Origin: Novosphingobium sp. PhB165
GTDB taxonomy: Bacteria > Pseudomonadota > Alphaproteobacteria > Sphingomonadales > Sphingomonadaceae
NCBI RefSeq assembly: GCF_004341845.1
Contig: NZ_SLVB01000002.1
Location: 558,001 to 622,000, forward strand
Reading direction: 5' to 3'
DNA: 64,000 nt
Every line of letters begins with the position of its first letter. Positions within the stretch are counted from its first letter, which is position 1. Below, piece by piece: positions 46,201 to 54,592 of this stretch. A program made the position numbers and the translations under genes. Under the pieces are notes generated by a model. It saw only the letters and a list, made by a program, of their open reading frames with translations. It was not told the DNA's origin and made no database searches.

Positions 46201-49200
46201 CCGGAGCAGGCTGTGGCCCTCGGCCGTAGGCGCGCTGGCGGCCATGCGGTGATCGAGCAGCCAGCCCTCACCCGCGCGCACCGACAATTCGCGGGCATCG
46301 GTCTCGCCCAATCCGGCGATTACCCAGTCGGTCAGCCCGGCGATCGCTTGCGGGTGAGCGACGGGAGAATAGTCGATGTCGATGGCGCGCGTGCGCAGGC
46401 CCGGATATTCGGCCGCGACCGTGCGCGCGGCGCCGATCATCGTTGCCTTGATCGGCATGACGGCGCTGTCGCCGCCCACGCATTGCGCCTGACTGGTGAC
46501 GACCGCGAGTGCCACGTCGATACCGTCGCAGGCGTCGGCCAGTTCGGGCGCCAGGGCGACAAGGCTGTGCAGCCCGCGCGCGAGCAGCGCATCGCGCTCC
46601 CTGCCCGAACGGCCGCTGCCCGGGGCGGTGACCTGCCAGCAGTGATAGACCTGCCGGGGCAGCAGTTCCGCATCGGCCAGGCGGCCGAGCAGCCAGCCCC
46701 AGTCGTTCCGTTCTCCGGGGCGGACGATGTACGAACCTTCCGCCGTCTCCAGGCAGCGCTTTCCGGCGCGGACGGTCACGACCGGAACCTCGCGTGCGCG
46801 CAGCCGGGCGGCGAGGCGCTCACCGAAACCGGACTCGTCGCAGAGCACCAGCGCAGGGCCTTCAAGCGGTTCGCTGTCGGGAAGGTCGCAGTGGGTCCAG
46901 ACCGGTTCGTTGGTCCAGTCGGCCAGATCGAGCCGCACATCCTCGGCATGGCCGTGCCCGCCAAGCGCAAGGCTGGCGCCGGGTTCGATCCAGTGGCGCT
47001 GGCGGTCGAAGCGGTAGGTCGGCAGCGGCACGCGCAAGCGGCGTTCGCCGCCCCACCAGGCCTGCCAGTCGATATCGACGCCCGCTGCCCACAGTTCGCC
47101 CAGCGCCTGCATCAGACAGGCATCGTCGGCCAATGGCTGGTCGGGGTGGCGCATCGAACTGATGACCGGCTGCGTGGCGGGCCGGGCGGGATGATGGCGC
47201 GCAAGGCTGCCCATGGTGCGACCGGGGCCGACTTCCAGCAGCACGCGCTCGGGATCGTCGAGCAGGCGCTGGAGGCCATCGGTGAAGCGCACGGGCTCGC
47301 GCAAGTGGCGGACCCAGTACTCGGGATCGGTCGCGTCCTGCGGGCGCACCCAGTCTCCGGTAAGGTTCGAGGCGAAGGGGATCGTCGGCGCCCGCAAGTT
47401 CATCGTCCGCAGCAGCGCGCGGAACTCGGGCAAGATCGGGTCGAGCATCGGTGAATGCGCGGCCACGGTGATCGGGATCGGCTGCGATTCGATCTCGCGC
47501 GTCTCCAGCGTCTGGTGGAAGCGGGCGATGGCGTCCGCCGCGCCGGAGAGGACGCAGAGGCGCGGCGTGTTGATCGTCGCGATGGAAAGGTCGGCGGGCA
47601 ACATCGCCGCAAGTTCGGCCTCGGACAGCGGCACGCCGAGCATGGCGCCCTCGCCCGTGGTTTCGAACAGGCGGCCGCGCGCGTGGACGATGCGCAGGCC
47701 GGTTTCGAGGTCCACGACGCCGGAAATATGCGCCGCCGCATATTCGCCGCAGCTGTGCCCGATCATCGCAGCAGGCTCTATGCCGAACGACATCCACAGC
47801 CGCGCCAGCGCGGTCTGCACGATGAAGAGCGCGGGCAAGGCATTGGAGGGGCGCTCCATTTCCTCGGCGGCGCGGGCGCGGTCGGCCTCCACCGGGAAAA
47901 GCCAGCGGCGCAGTTCGGGCACGCCGATCCGGTTCGCCAATGCAATACCGCGATCGATTTCGACACGGAAAGTGGGCTCGGTCTCGTAGAGGTCGCGCGC
48001 CATGTCGACATGCTGGGGACCGCCGCCGCAGAACAGGAAGGCGACCGGGCGGCCCGGAATGCAGGGCGGCCGTGCGGAGGGATCCGCAGCCGCAGCCTCA
48101 AGCGCGACGACCGCTTCGTCCGCCGTTCCTGCCACGGCAAAGCGGCGGATCGGCAAGTGGCGGCGGCCCGTTACCAAAGTGAAGGCCGCATCGGCCAGCG
48201 AGCCTTCGCGGTTCGCGGCAAAATGGGCGGCCAGTGCCTTCAGGTTGGCGCTCGCCGCCTCCGCCGTCTGTCCCGAACCGAGCAGGAGCTGACGGCGGCG
48301 GCTGGTGCTGCCCGGAGCGCGCAGCGGCGCTTCCTCCATGATGACGTGGGCGTTGGTGCCGCCCACGCCGAGCGAACTGACCCCGGCGCGTCGGGGGCGA
48401 TGAGCACGCCGGGGCCAGGGCGCGCTTGATGCCGGTATGTAAAAGGGGCCGGCATCGAGCGCGCAATCTGGATTGGAGGTCGTGAAGTTGGGAACGGGAG
48501 GGATCTCGCCATGACGCATGGCGAGCGCGACTTTGATGACGCCGGCCGCACCGGCGGCGGTGTCGGTATGTCCGATATTGGCTTTGACCGAGCCGAGCGC
48601 GCAGGGCTTCTCGGCGCCGGAGAAACCGCCGTAGACTTGCGTCAGCGCGGCCACTTCGATGGGATCGCCGATGGGCGTGCCGGTGCCGTGCGCCTCGACA
48701 TAATCGATCTCGGCCGGATCGACGTCGGACACCGCCAAAGCTTCGGCAATGACGGCGGCCTGCCCGTCCACGCTGGGGGCGAGATAGCCGACCTTACCGG
48801 CACCGTCGTTGTTGATCGCGGAGCCGCGCAGCACGGCATGGATGTGGTCGCCGCTTTCGATGGCGTCCTCAAGCCGGCGCAGCGCCAGCACGGCTACGCC
48901 GCTGCCGAAGACAGTGCCCTTGGAGGCCGCGTCGAACGGACGGCAGAGCCCGTCCGGCGAGAGGATCTCGCCCTCTTCGTAGAGATAGCCCTGCCGGTGC
49001 GGCAGTTCGATGGAGGTGCCGCCCGCCAGCGCCATGTCGCACTCGCCCGAAAGCAGGCTCTGCATCGCCATGTGGATAGACACCAGCGAGGTCGAGCATG
49101 CGGTCTGGACATTGATGCTCGGCCCCTTGAGGTCGAACAGGTAGGACACCCGCGTGGTCAGGAAGTCCTTGTCGTTGCTGGTGTGGCGCAGCAGGAACAG

Positions 49201-49695
49201 GCCCACGTCGTTCACCAGCTTGCCGTTGGTGAGCAGGTTGTAGGGCATGTAGGCATTGTGGCCCGAGCCCGCGAAGACGCCGATCACGCCGCCGCCACCA
49301 CCACTCCCGCCCGCTTCCGCGAAGCCCTTGGGCGTGTGCCCGGCATCTTCCAGCGCTTCCCACGCGCATTCCAGGAAATGGCGGTGCTGCGGGTCCATGA
49401 TCGCCGCGTCGCGCTGGCTGAGCCCGAACAGCGCCGCGTCGAAGCATTCCATATCGGCCAGCGGCGCGCCCCGGCGCACGTAGTTTGGGTTGCGGAGCAA
49501 GGCGGCGGGCACCCCGGCGGCGAGCAGTTCCGCCTCTCCGAAAGTCTCGATCCCCTCCCGCCCTTCGCGCAGCAGCGACCAGAACTCTTCAGGACCGCGT
49601 GCCCCGGCAAAGCGGCAAGACATGCCGACGATGGCGATCGAGGGCGCGGTGGTCTCCATGCCGCCTTCCTCGAATGAATCGAACGACTGGTGCAT
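43228..49695 (-). CDS. Type I polyketide synthase KS-AT-KR-DH-carrier-TE
   Basis: 2155 residues. KS (18-455) has C200 (TACSTSLVS), H336 (EAHGTGTPIGDP) and H376 (NIGHTD). AT (549-850) has S648 (GHSCGEY) and VAAHSPML at the specificity loop; malonyl is the simplest guess. KR (1168-1345) has TGGLGGIGLTIA and S1320, Y1333, N1337. DH (1405-1670) has H1425 and D1590; its HxxxGxxxxP box is altered to HRVVNAGALLP. The NRPS-style carrier has S1789 (DLGGHSLL). TE (1858-2130) has Cys1929 in GLCAGG instead of serine, with D1956 and H2107. KR before DH is not the usual order. The NRPS ends 3 bases upstream. ATG 49659, with GAGGAAGG, is an alternative start. Confidence 0.93.
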   Translation of the reverse strand: MHQSFDSFEEGGMETTAPSIAIVGMSCRFAGARGPEEFWSLLREGREGIETFGEAELLAAGVPAALLRNPNYVRRGAPLADMECFDAALFGLSQRDAAIMDPQHRHFLECAWEALEDAGHTPKGFAEAGGSGGGGGVIGVFAGSGHNAYMPYNLLTNGKLVNDVGLFLLRHTSNDKDFLTTRVSYLFDLKGPSINVQTACSTSLVSIHMAMQSLLSGECDMALAGGTSIELPHRQGYLYEEGEILSPDGLCRPFDAASKGTVFGSGVAVLALRRLEDAIESGDHIHAVLRGSAINNDGAGKVGYLAPSVDGQAAVIAEALAVSDVDPAEIDYVEAHGTGTPIGDPIEVAALTQVYGGFSGAEKPCALGSVKANIGHTDTAAGAAGVIKVALAMRHGEIPPVPNFTTSNPDCALDAGPFYIPASSAPWPRRAHRPRRAGVSSLGVGGTNAHVIMEEAPLRAPGSTSRRRQLLLGSGQTAEAASANLKALAAHFAANREGSLADAAFTLVTGRRHLPIRRFAVAGTADEAVVALEAAAADPSARPPCIPGRPVAFLFCGGGPQHVDMARDLYETEPTFRVEIDRGIALANRIGVPELRRWLFPVEADRARAAEEMERPSNALPALFIVQTALARLWMSFGIEPAAMIGHSCGEYAAAHISGVVDLETGLRIVHARGRLFETTGEGAMLGVPLSEAELAAMLPADLSIATINTPRLCVLSGAADAIARFHQTLETREIESQPIPITVAAHSPMLDPILPEFRALLRTMNLRAPTIPFASNLTGDWVRPQDATDPEYWVRHLREPVRFTDGLQRLLDDPERVLLEVGPGRTMGSLARHHPARPATQPVISSMRHPDQPLADDACLMQALGELWAAGVDIDWQAWWGGERRLRVPLPTYRFDRQRHWIEPGASLALGGHGHAEDVRLDLADWTNEPVWTHCDLPDSEPLEGPALVLCDESGFGERLAARLRAREVPVVTVRAGKRCLETAEGSYIVRPGERNDWGWLLGRLADAELLPRQVYHCWQVTAPGSGRSGRERDALLARGLHSLVALAPELADACDGIDVALAVVTSQAQCVGGDSAVMPIKATMIGAARTVAAEYPGLRTRAIDIDYSPVAHPQAIAGLTDWVIAGLGETDARELSVRAGEGWLLDHRMAASAPTAEGHSLLRQGGTYVVTGGLGGIGLTIARHLASRFGARIVLVGRTALPPRARWAELLARGDLPLATEERVRKLLALEAAGAQVESVVADVADARALRRGLRRAVSRFGPITGVFHAAGTLDDGLIETRTRSAVEAVLRPKIDGTLALEEALDGHAPEFLVLFSSISAFAGIPGQIDYAAANAFLDAYAQSRRHDPVTRVCSVGWSQWAEVGMAAALNRPEGAASELPADLGEGKPVAHPFLERIHAISSQEFVVTGTLSPQRHWLLAEHRVVNAGALLPGTGFLELARAAVALVKPGPLEFSDFSFLRPFAVPDDGARELCIHARRRAEGGWRISVLGRPEGAGGKDWVEHARGLVRCHGTTPLNPALDLDAIAERCRAGIGGGADQPKLQVGPRWNNLTRTLVGKGEALLRLELPEEFHGDLDEVLLHPALLDFATAGAQTLIPGRDAERDFYAPFTYRRFLLHAPLPAEIVSHVRLRPGGEDAGQTAVFNVTITDPDGLVLAEASEFTMMRVIDTGLLSRGSESGAAPVSLAPVPGAQEGEAILPEEGVRIVERLLAGKARPHTVISPYPLPGVLARLRKPPRRAPAASEGDPADLPATEAEKVIADLWCDLLGMDAVGRNDNFFDLGGHSLLAVQFTNRLRRKTGQTLPLAAMLGQPTVANLAAIIDPDSRALGGGSGAAAETVEAGVITIRKGGSGLPLFLIHDGLGETLLYRGLALRLDSARPILGLEPLRNADGSYAHTRIDEMAAYYLGLIRQARPTGPYLLAGLCAGGVIAFEIGRQLQDLGEQVAFVGIIDAADVEARRRRFLNTRFRLARMRGLIGEVGTAHVLPELGRRAWNAVRWEVGSRVSRIRDRRTVQSLRAGGVPTAAESTPARAMSFLKLYEVAHKEHQPRGIFEGGMVALFKASDVTNLPDDMPYRLTYRDYALGWGKRVREEIMIVDVPGGHGSSLQEPNIETLAPLFQEALDNALMDLAPSYASEALEGPVELLGVAAE

Positions 49696-49698
49696 GAT

Positions 49699-52600
49699 TC
49701 AGACCCCCGAACCAATTGGCGAACCGACGCGCGTCCCCGCACGCGCCGCGCCGCGCCGCATGAAGGCATTCCGGCGGGCCAGTGCGCGCTCGTTGACTTC
49801 GCGCATGGCCGGTGCGTCGCTCTCGTCCGCCGTGAGATGGGCGCCGAGCGCGGCGATGGTCGGGAAGCGGAACACGTCGGTCAGCGCGAGCGGACGCGGC
49901 GCGATCGCGGCAAGGCGGCGATGTGCCTGGATGGCGAGCAGCGAATGGCCGCCGATATCGAAGAAGTTCTCGCCCCGCCCGACATGCGGGATCTTGAGCA
50001 AATCGCACCAGATCGCCTTGATCTGCGCCTCGATCTCGTTGGCCGGCGCGGTTTCTGCCGTTTCCGCGTGTTCGGTGGCAGCGGCGGTAGTCACCGTTCC
50101 CGGATCGGGCAGCGCCTTGCGGTCGATCTTGCCGTTGGGCGTGCGCGGCAGGGCATCGAGCACGACCAGAGTACCGGGCACCATGAACTCGGGCAGCCCA
50201 ATACGCAGGTGCTCGCGCAAGGCGTCGACCTGAACCGGAACACCGCGCGGCGAGACGTAGCCGACAAGGCGTGTCGTCGCACCTTCGCGCAGGGCCACTA
50301 CCACGGCCTCTGCGACGTTCGGATGCGCGGTCAGCGCGGATTCGATTTCGCCAAGTTCGATGCGGTAACCACGGATCTTAACCTGATGATCGAGGCGGCC
50401 GAGGAATTCGAGCGTGCCGTCCGCGCGCTGGCGGGCAAGGTCGCCTGTACGGTAGGCCCGCTCACCCGCGAGGAAGGGGTGCGCAACGAAGCGCTCGGCG
50501 GTCAGGTCCGGGCGGGCATGATAGCCGCGCACCACACCCGCGCCGCCGATGACCAGCTCGCCGGGGCTTCCCGGGCGCACGGGTTCCAGCCTGCGGTCGA
50601 GGATATAGACCTGCTGGTTGGCGAGCGGACGGCCAAGCGGCGGCGCCACTTCGCCGGGTTCGAGCACGTGAACGGCGGACCATACGGTGGTCTCGGTGGG
50701 GCCGTACATGTTCATGACTTTGCCGTGGACGAGCCCGGCCATGTCCTGTGCCAGTTGCGGCGGGAATGCCTCGCCGCCCACCATCAGGCGGCGGAGCGCG
50801 GCAAGGCGGGGCCGTGCCTCCGGATCGCCTGCGAGCACCTGAAGCAGCGAGGGCGTGCATTGCAGATGCGTGACCCCGTGCCGTGCCATCAATTCGTGGA
50901 GCGGGCTGTCGGCCTCGAATGCCGGAGCGGGCGCCGGGTTCTGGACGCGGTCGCGCAGGCGGTCGAGCGTCGGCAGGTGGCGGATCACCGTTTCCGTATC
51001 GACGCCGAAGTCGATCAGGCAGCCCACTTCGTCGACACCGATCTCGGAAAGCCGCGCGATCAGGTCGAGGTTGTCCTCGGGCGTGCCGAACAGGCCACTG
51101 GTCTCGAAATAGCGCTCGAACGCGTGTTCCAGCAGTGCGTCGGTTTCCTCGGCAGTGAGGCCTTCGAGGCTGACTTGCTCCACCTCGCCATTGGGGCGGC
51201 GGAAGGCGGGGAACGACCATGCGTACTGATGGAGCAGGTTCGTCGCGGTGCGCAGATAATCCAGCAGCGGCTCGCGCACGATGGCGCGGACCGAGGCCTC
51301 GTCCTCCCCAAGGAAGGTGTGGAGCATCAGCGTCGTGCGGCCCTCGCCCGGATGACCGGCCTCGCGCCATGCTTCGCGGTAGGCGGCGAGCTTGACGGCC
51401 ACGTCCTCGATCGACTGGCCGAGCAAGTGCGTCAGCACATTGGCGCCGACCCGGCCTGCCTGGATGAACGTGTCCACATTGCCCGCCGAGGTGATCCAGC
51501 ACGGCAGTTCGGGCTGGAGCGGACGCGGATAGGTGCGGATCTCCACATCGTGACCCAGCGGACCCGGATAGGACCGCGCCTCGCCGCGCCAGAGCCCGCG
51601 TACGTCGTCCATGCAGCGGCGCAGCGTGCCGGCCTTGTCGGCGAAAGCGGCGGGGTTGAACACGAAGTCGTCGGGCTGCCATCCGGAAGCGAAGGCAATG
51701 CCCACGCGCCCGCCAGAGATATTATCGACCAGCGCCCACTCCTCGGCGATGCGCAGCGGGTGGTGCAAGGTGCCCACCACGCTGCCCGCGCGGATCTGTA
51801 CGCGCGTGGTGCTCGCGGCGATGGCGGCAGCGGCGACCGAGGGGTTGGGATAGGGCCCGCCGAAAGCGTGAAAGTGGCGCTCGGGCGTCCAGACGGCCTC
51901 GAACCCATGGGTATCGGCGAACCGCGCGCCTTCCAGCAGCAGGCGATATTGCTCGGCGGCATCGCCTGCCCGCGAACTGGCGAAGTAGAACAGGCTGAAG
52001 CCTACGGGCCGCGTCGGCACGGCGGCCTGAACGCTGCCATGGCCACCGCTGCGCACATCGCCGCGCACTTCGCGCTCATTGGCGATGATGACGTGGTAGC
52101 CGTGCATCAGCGGCCAGAGCAGTTCCAGCACCGAGATGTCGAAGCTGAGGCTGGTGACGGCCAGCCAGGTGCCCTCGGGCTCCAGCTTGGCGTCCATGCC
52201 CGCGAAGAAATTGAGCAAGTTGCGGTGTTCGACCATGACGCCCTTGGGCAGCCCGGTCGAACCCGAAGTGTAGATCATATAGGCGAGATTGCCGCCGGTT
52301 TCGCCGCCCTCGATCGGGTCGGACGAAAGCGTGGCCAGCGCCGGGCGCAGGTCTTCGACAAGCAGTACTTGCGCATGGCCGGGCGACAGGTCTCCCGCCA
52401 GCGCGGCCTCGCTGAGGATCAGGCGCATGCCCGAATCCGCCACCATGTGGGCCAGCCGGTCGCGCGGATACGAAGGGTCAAGCGGGACATAGGCGCCGCC
52501 TGCCTTGTGCACCGCGATCAGGCAGGCGAGCATCTCGACCGAGCGCGACAGGTGCAGGCCGACCAAGACCTCGGGCCCGACGCCGCGTGCGGCAAGGCTA

Positions 52601-54447
52601 TGGGCGATCCGGTTGGAAAGCGCGTCAAGTTCACCATAAGTGAGCGAGGTTCCGCAGGAGGTCACGGCAAGGCGATCTGGCGTGAGGGCCGCTTGCTCTA
52701 CAAAGCGCTGATGCCATGTCTCGCCCGGCGGCAGCGCGGTTTCGGTCGCGTTCCAGTCCTGCAACACGCGGCTGCGTTCGGCAGCAGTCAGCAGCGGCAA
52801 CTTGCCGACAGACAGTTCGGGCGCGGCTTCGGCGGCGGCCTGCATGGCCTCGAACGCGTTCCAGAGGTCGTCCGCCTCGTCGGGCAGGAAGCGGGTGGCG
52901 TCGAACGTCCAGCGCCACGTTCCTTCCGGCGCGCAGATGGCCAGGCTGAGCACGGAGCCTTCGCGCGGGCGCGCGTCCTCCAACCGGTCGACCAGTTGCA
53001 CGCTGACGGGATGCGCGAAGCCGCTGCCACTGCGCAGTTCCGGACTGCGCGCGACGAGATCGCGGGATATTGCGACGTGCCGATGCAAGTCCGCGATTTC
53101 GCGCTGGAGCCTTTCGGTCAGAGCAGCGACCGGCGCGGTGAAATCGACCGCGACCTTGAGCGGGGCTTCATTGGCGAACCACGCCGCCACGTCTTCGAGC
53201 CGCGACCGGCCGACCTCGTCGCCGTACCCGATCTCGACACTGTCGCGGTCGGCCATGCGGGCGAGGCATGCCACCATCAGGGCCATCGTCGCCATGCCGC
53301 CGCAGCCCGGTGCGAGCGGTCGGTCGATCACGGTCCAGACGGGGCCGCCTTCCTCCGAAGGGGGGCGGAAGCTCGGCAATTGCAGGCTTTCGCGCAGCTG
53401 GAGACGCCGGCGCCACCATGCCTCGAACCGGCCTGCCGCCGCATCGAGCATTTCCAGACTGGCGCACCGCTCCGCCGAAAGCGCGGAAAAGACCGTCGCA
53501 TTTCCGATATCGAGGCTCTCCAGCGGCTCGCCGTCGAGCGTGGCCATGCGTTCGATCCGGATGTCCCGGTCAGCCGTGGCGACAACCGGCGATGCGCCCC
53601 AATGCAGGACGGTGCCGGGCTCCGCGCCCGACCAGTCGTCGAGCACGGTGATCTGGCGGACAAGGAACAAGTGCTCGCCCAGCAGCGCCTTCGGAGTGCC
53701 CATCGGATTGGCATAGGCACCGTAATCGAGCGCGCCGACCAGCCTTGCGATCTCGGCAGCCGGGCAGCTCCAATCGATGGTGGCGGCAGCGGCGGGACGG
53801 TCCGCGCGGCCGAACATGCGCAGCGGCGCTTGCGTTTGCGGCACGGCCGAAGCGACGGCGCGGTCAAGGTCCGCCACCATCGTCTCGAAGCAGCGCAGGC
53901 CCGCTTCGAAGCAGCGGGTGTTGAGCGAAAGCGCGGTCTCGCCCGGGGCGATCTCGAACGTTTCGGCGGCCAGAACGGCGCCGCGATCGATCTCGCGGGT
54001 CATCAGGTGCCAGGTGACGCCGTGTTCGCCTGCATCGTCGAGCAGGGCCCAGACCGGCGTGTTGAGCCCAGCGCGGGCAGGCAGCGGGCCGTCGTGGAAA
54101 TTGACCGCTCCGCGTGACGCCAGCCCCAGGACGTCTTCCGACAGCACCGAGAGGTTGGAAATGCTGAACAGCCAGTCGATCGGTCCGATCCCGGCGCTGA
54201 GCAGGTCCTGCTGGCGGCCGAACAGCGGCAGTCCGCCGCGCCGCGCCCAGTCTGCCGCCGGCGACAGCGGCGTCGCGACAACGGCTACGATCTGGTGGCC
54301 GCGCTCCCGCAACAGCTCGCCGCACTGGGCCAGAAGCGTCTCGTTACCGACAAGAATTGTGCGGGCAGCGCCCCCCCGTTTCCCGTCAAAGTCCAGACCT
54401 GCAAGTTCGACAAACGGATCGGTATTCGGATCAGTCGTCCCACCCAT
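49699..54447 (-). CDS. NRPS: formyltransferase, partial C, A domain with inserted monooxygenase, PCP
   Basis: 1582 residues. A formyltransferase domain (25-210) has N116 and H118 (NFHDGPLP) and D154 (GVTWHLMTREIDRG). Residues 335-550 resemble the C-terminal half of a condensation domain without HHxxxDG. The A domain is split: 573-795 (YTSGSTGLPKG, SFDISVLELL), a luciferase-like monooxygenase at about 810-1170 (FEAVWTPERHFHAFGG, GGRVGIAFASGWQPDDF), then 1175-1445 (NMYGPTETT, YRTGDL, PNGKIDRKA). A PCP with S1502 (DIGGHSLL) follows. The pocket reads D-I-L-Q-M-G-M-V-W-K, close to the known glycine code. It looks like a formylating initiation module that feeds the PKS. Confidence 0.93.
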   Translation of the reverse strand: MGGTTDPNTDPFVELAGLDFDGKRGGAARTILVGNETLLAQCGELLRERGHQIVAVVATPLSPAADWARRGGLPLFGRQQDLLSAGIGPIDWLFSISNLSVLSEDVLGLASRGAVNFHDGPLPARAGLNTPVWALLDDAGEHGVTWHLMTREIDRGAVLAAETFEIAPGETALSLNTRCFEAGLRCFETMVADLDRAVASAVPQTQAPLRMFGRADRPAAAATIDWSCPAAEIARLVGALDYGAYANPMGTPKALLGEHLFLVRQITVLDDWSGAEPGTVLHWGASPVVATADRDIRIERMATLDGEPLESLDIGNATVFSALSAERCASLEMLDAAAGRFEAWWRRRLQLRESLQLPSFRPPSEEGGPVWTVIDRPLAPGCGGMATMALMVACLARMADRDSVEIGYGDEVGRSRLEDVAAWFANEAPLKVAVDFTAPVAALTERLQREIADLHRHVAISRDLVARSPELRSGSGFAHPVSVQLVDRLEDARPREGSVLSLAICAPEGTWRWTFDATRFLPDEADDLWNAFEAMQAAAEAAPELSVGKLPLLTAAERSRVLQDWNATETALPPGETWHQRFVEQAALTPDRLAVTSCGTSLTYGELDALSNRIAHSLAARGVGPEVLVGLHLSRSVEMLACLIAVHKAGGAYVPLDPSYPRDRLAHMVADSGMRLILSEAALAGDLSPGHAQVLLVEDLRPALATLSSDPIEGGETGGNLAYMIYTSGSTGLPKGVMVEHRNLLNFFAGMDAKLEPEGTWLAVTSLSFDISVLELLWPLMHGYHVIIANEREVRGDVRSGGHGSVQAAVPTRPVGFSLFYFASSRAGDAAEQYRLLLEGARFADTHGFEAVWTPERHFHAFGGPYPNPSVAAAAIAASTTRVQIRAGSVVGTLHHPLRIAEEWALVDNISGGRVGIAFASGWQPDDFVFNPAAFADKAGTLRRCMDDVRGLWRGEARSYPGPLGHDVEIRTYPRPLQPELPCWITSAGNVDTFIQAGRVGANVLTHLLGQSIEDVAVKLAAYREAWREAGHPGEGRTTLMLHTFLGEDEASVRAIVREPLLDYLRTATNLLHQYAWSFPAFRRPNGEVEQVSLEGLTAEETDALLEHAFERYFETSGLFGTPEDNLDLIARLSEIGVDEVGCLIDFGVDTETVIRHLPTLDRLRDRVQNPAPAPAFEADSPLHELMARHGVTHLQCTPSLLQVLAGDPEARPRLAALRRLMVGGEAFPPQLAQDMAGLVHGKVMNMYGPTETTVWSAVHVLEPGEVAPPLGRPLANQQVYILDRRLEPVRPGSPGELVIGGAGVVRGYHARPDLTAERFVAHPFLAGERAYRTGDLARQRADGTLEFLGRLDHQVKIRGYRIELGEIESALTAHPNVAEAVVVALREGATTRLVGYVSPRGVPVQVDALREHLRIGLPEFMVPGTLVVLDALPRTPNGKIDRKALPDPGTVTTAAATEHAETAETAPANEIEAQIKAIWCDLLKIPHVGRGENFFDIGGHSLLAIQAHRRLAAIAPRPLALTDVFRFPTIAALGAHLTADESDAPAMREVNERALARRNAFMRRGAARAGTRVGSPIGSGV

Positions 54448-54592
54448 GGACTTATCTCCTTACCCGACGAAGCCTATCGGACTGGCCCGCGGACCACCAT
54501 TTCATCAACACGGTCCAGAAATTCATGGTGCCAGAAATTCAGGATGGCCCGGATATTCGGAATTGAGCGCGCGCGAAATTCGGCGGCAGTAC
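54448..54592. other. Leader region of the NRPS-PKS operon
   Basis: 145 bases without a gene between the upstream glycosyltransferase and the NRPS start. It contains the direct repeat at 54515-54541 and GATATTCGGAATT / GAAATTCGG related segments nearby, so it probably holds an operon promoter and binding sites. Confidence 0.5.
54515..54541. repeat. Direct repeat in the NRPS leader
   Basis: CCAGAAATTCA occurs at 54515-54525 and again at 54531-54541, an 11-base exact repeat with a 16-base period, 68 to 94 bases upstream of the NRPS start codon. This could be a tandem activator site. Confidence 0.5.

Noticed and set aside
43210..47454. Very long open frame on the plus strand opposite the PKS
   Set aside because: It is antisense to a clear KS-AT-KR-DH-TE protein and results from the high GC content; its translation is Arg/Gly/His-rich without any domain pattern.
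49690..54117. 1475-codon open frame on the plus strand opposite the NRPS
   Set aside because: Antisense shadow of the NRPS; no recognisable domain and no ribosome binding site.
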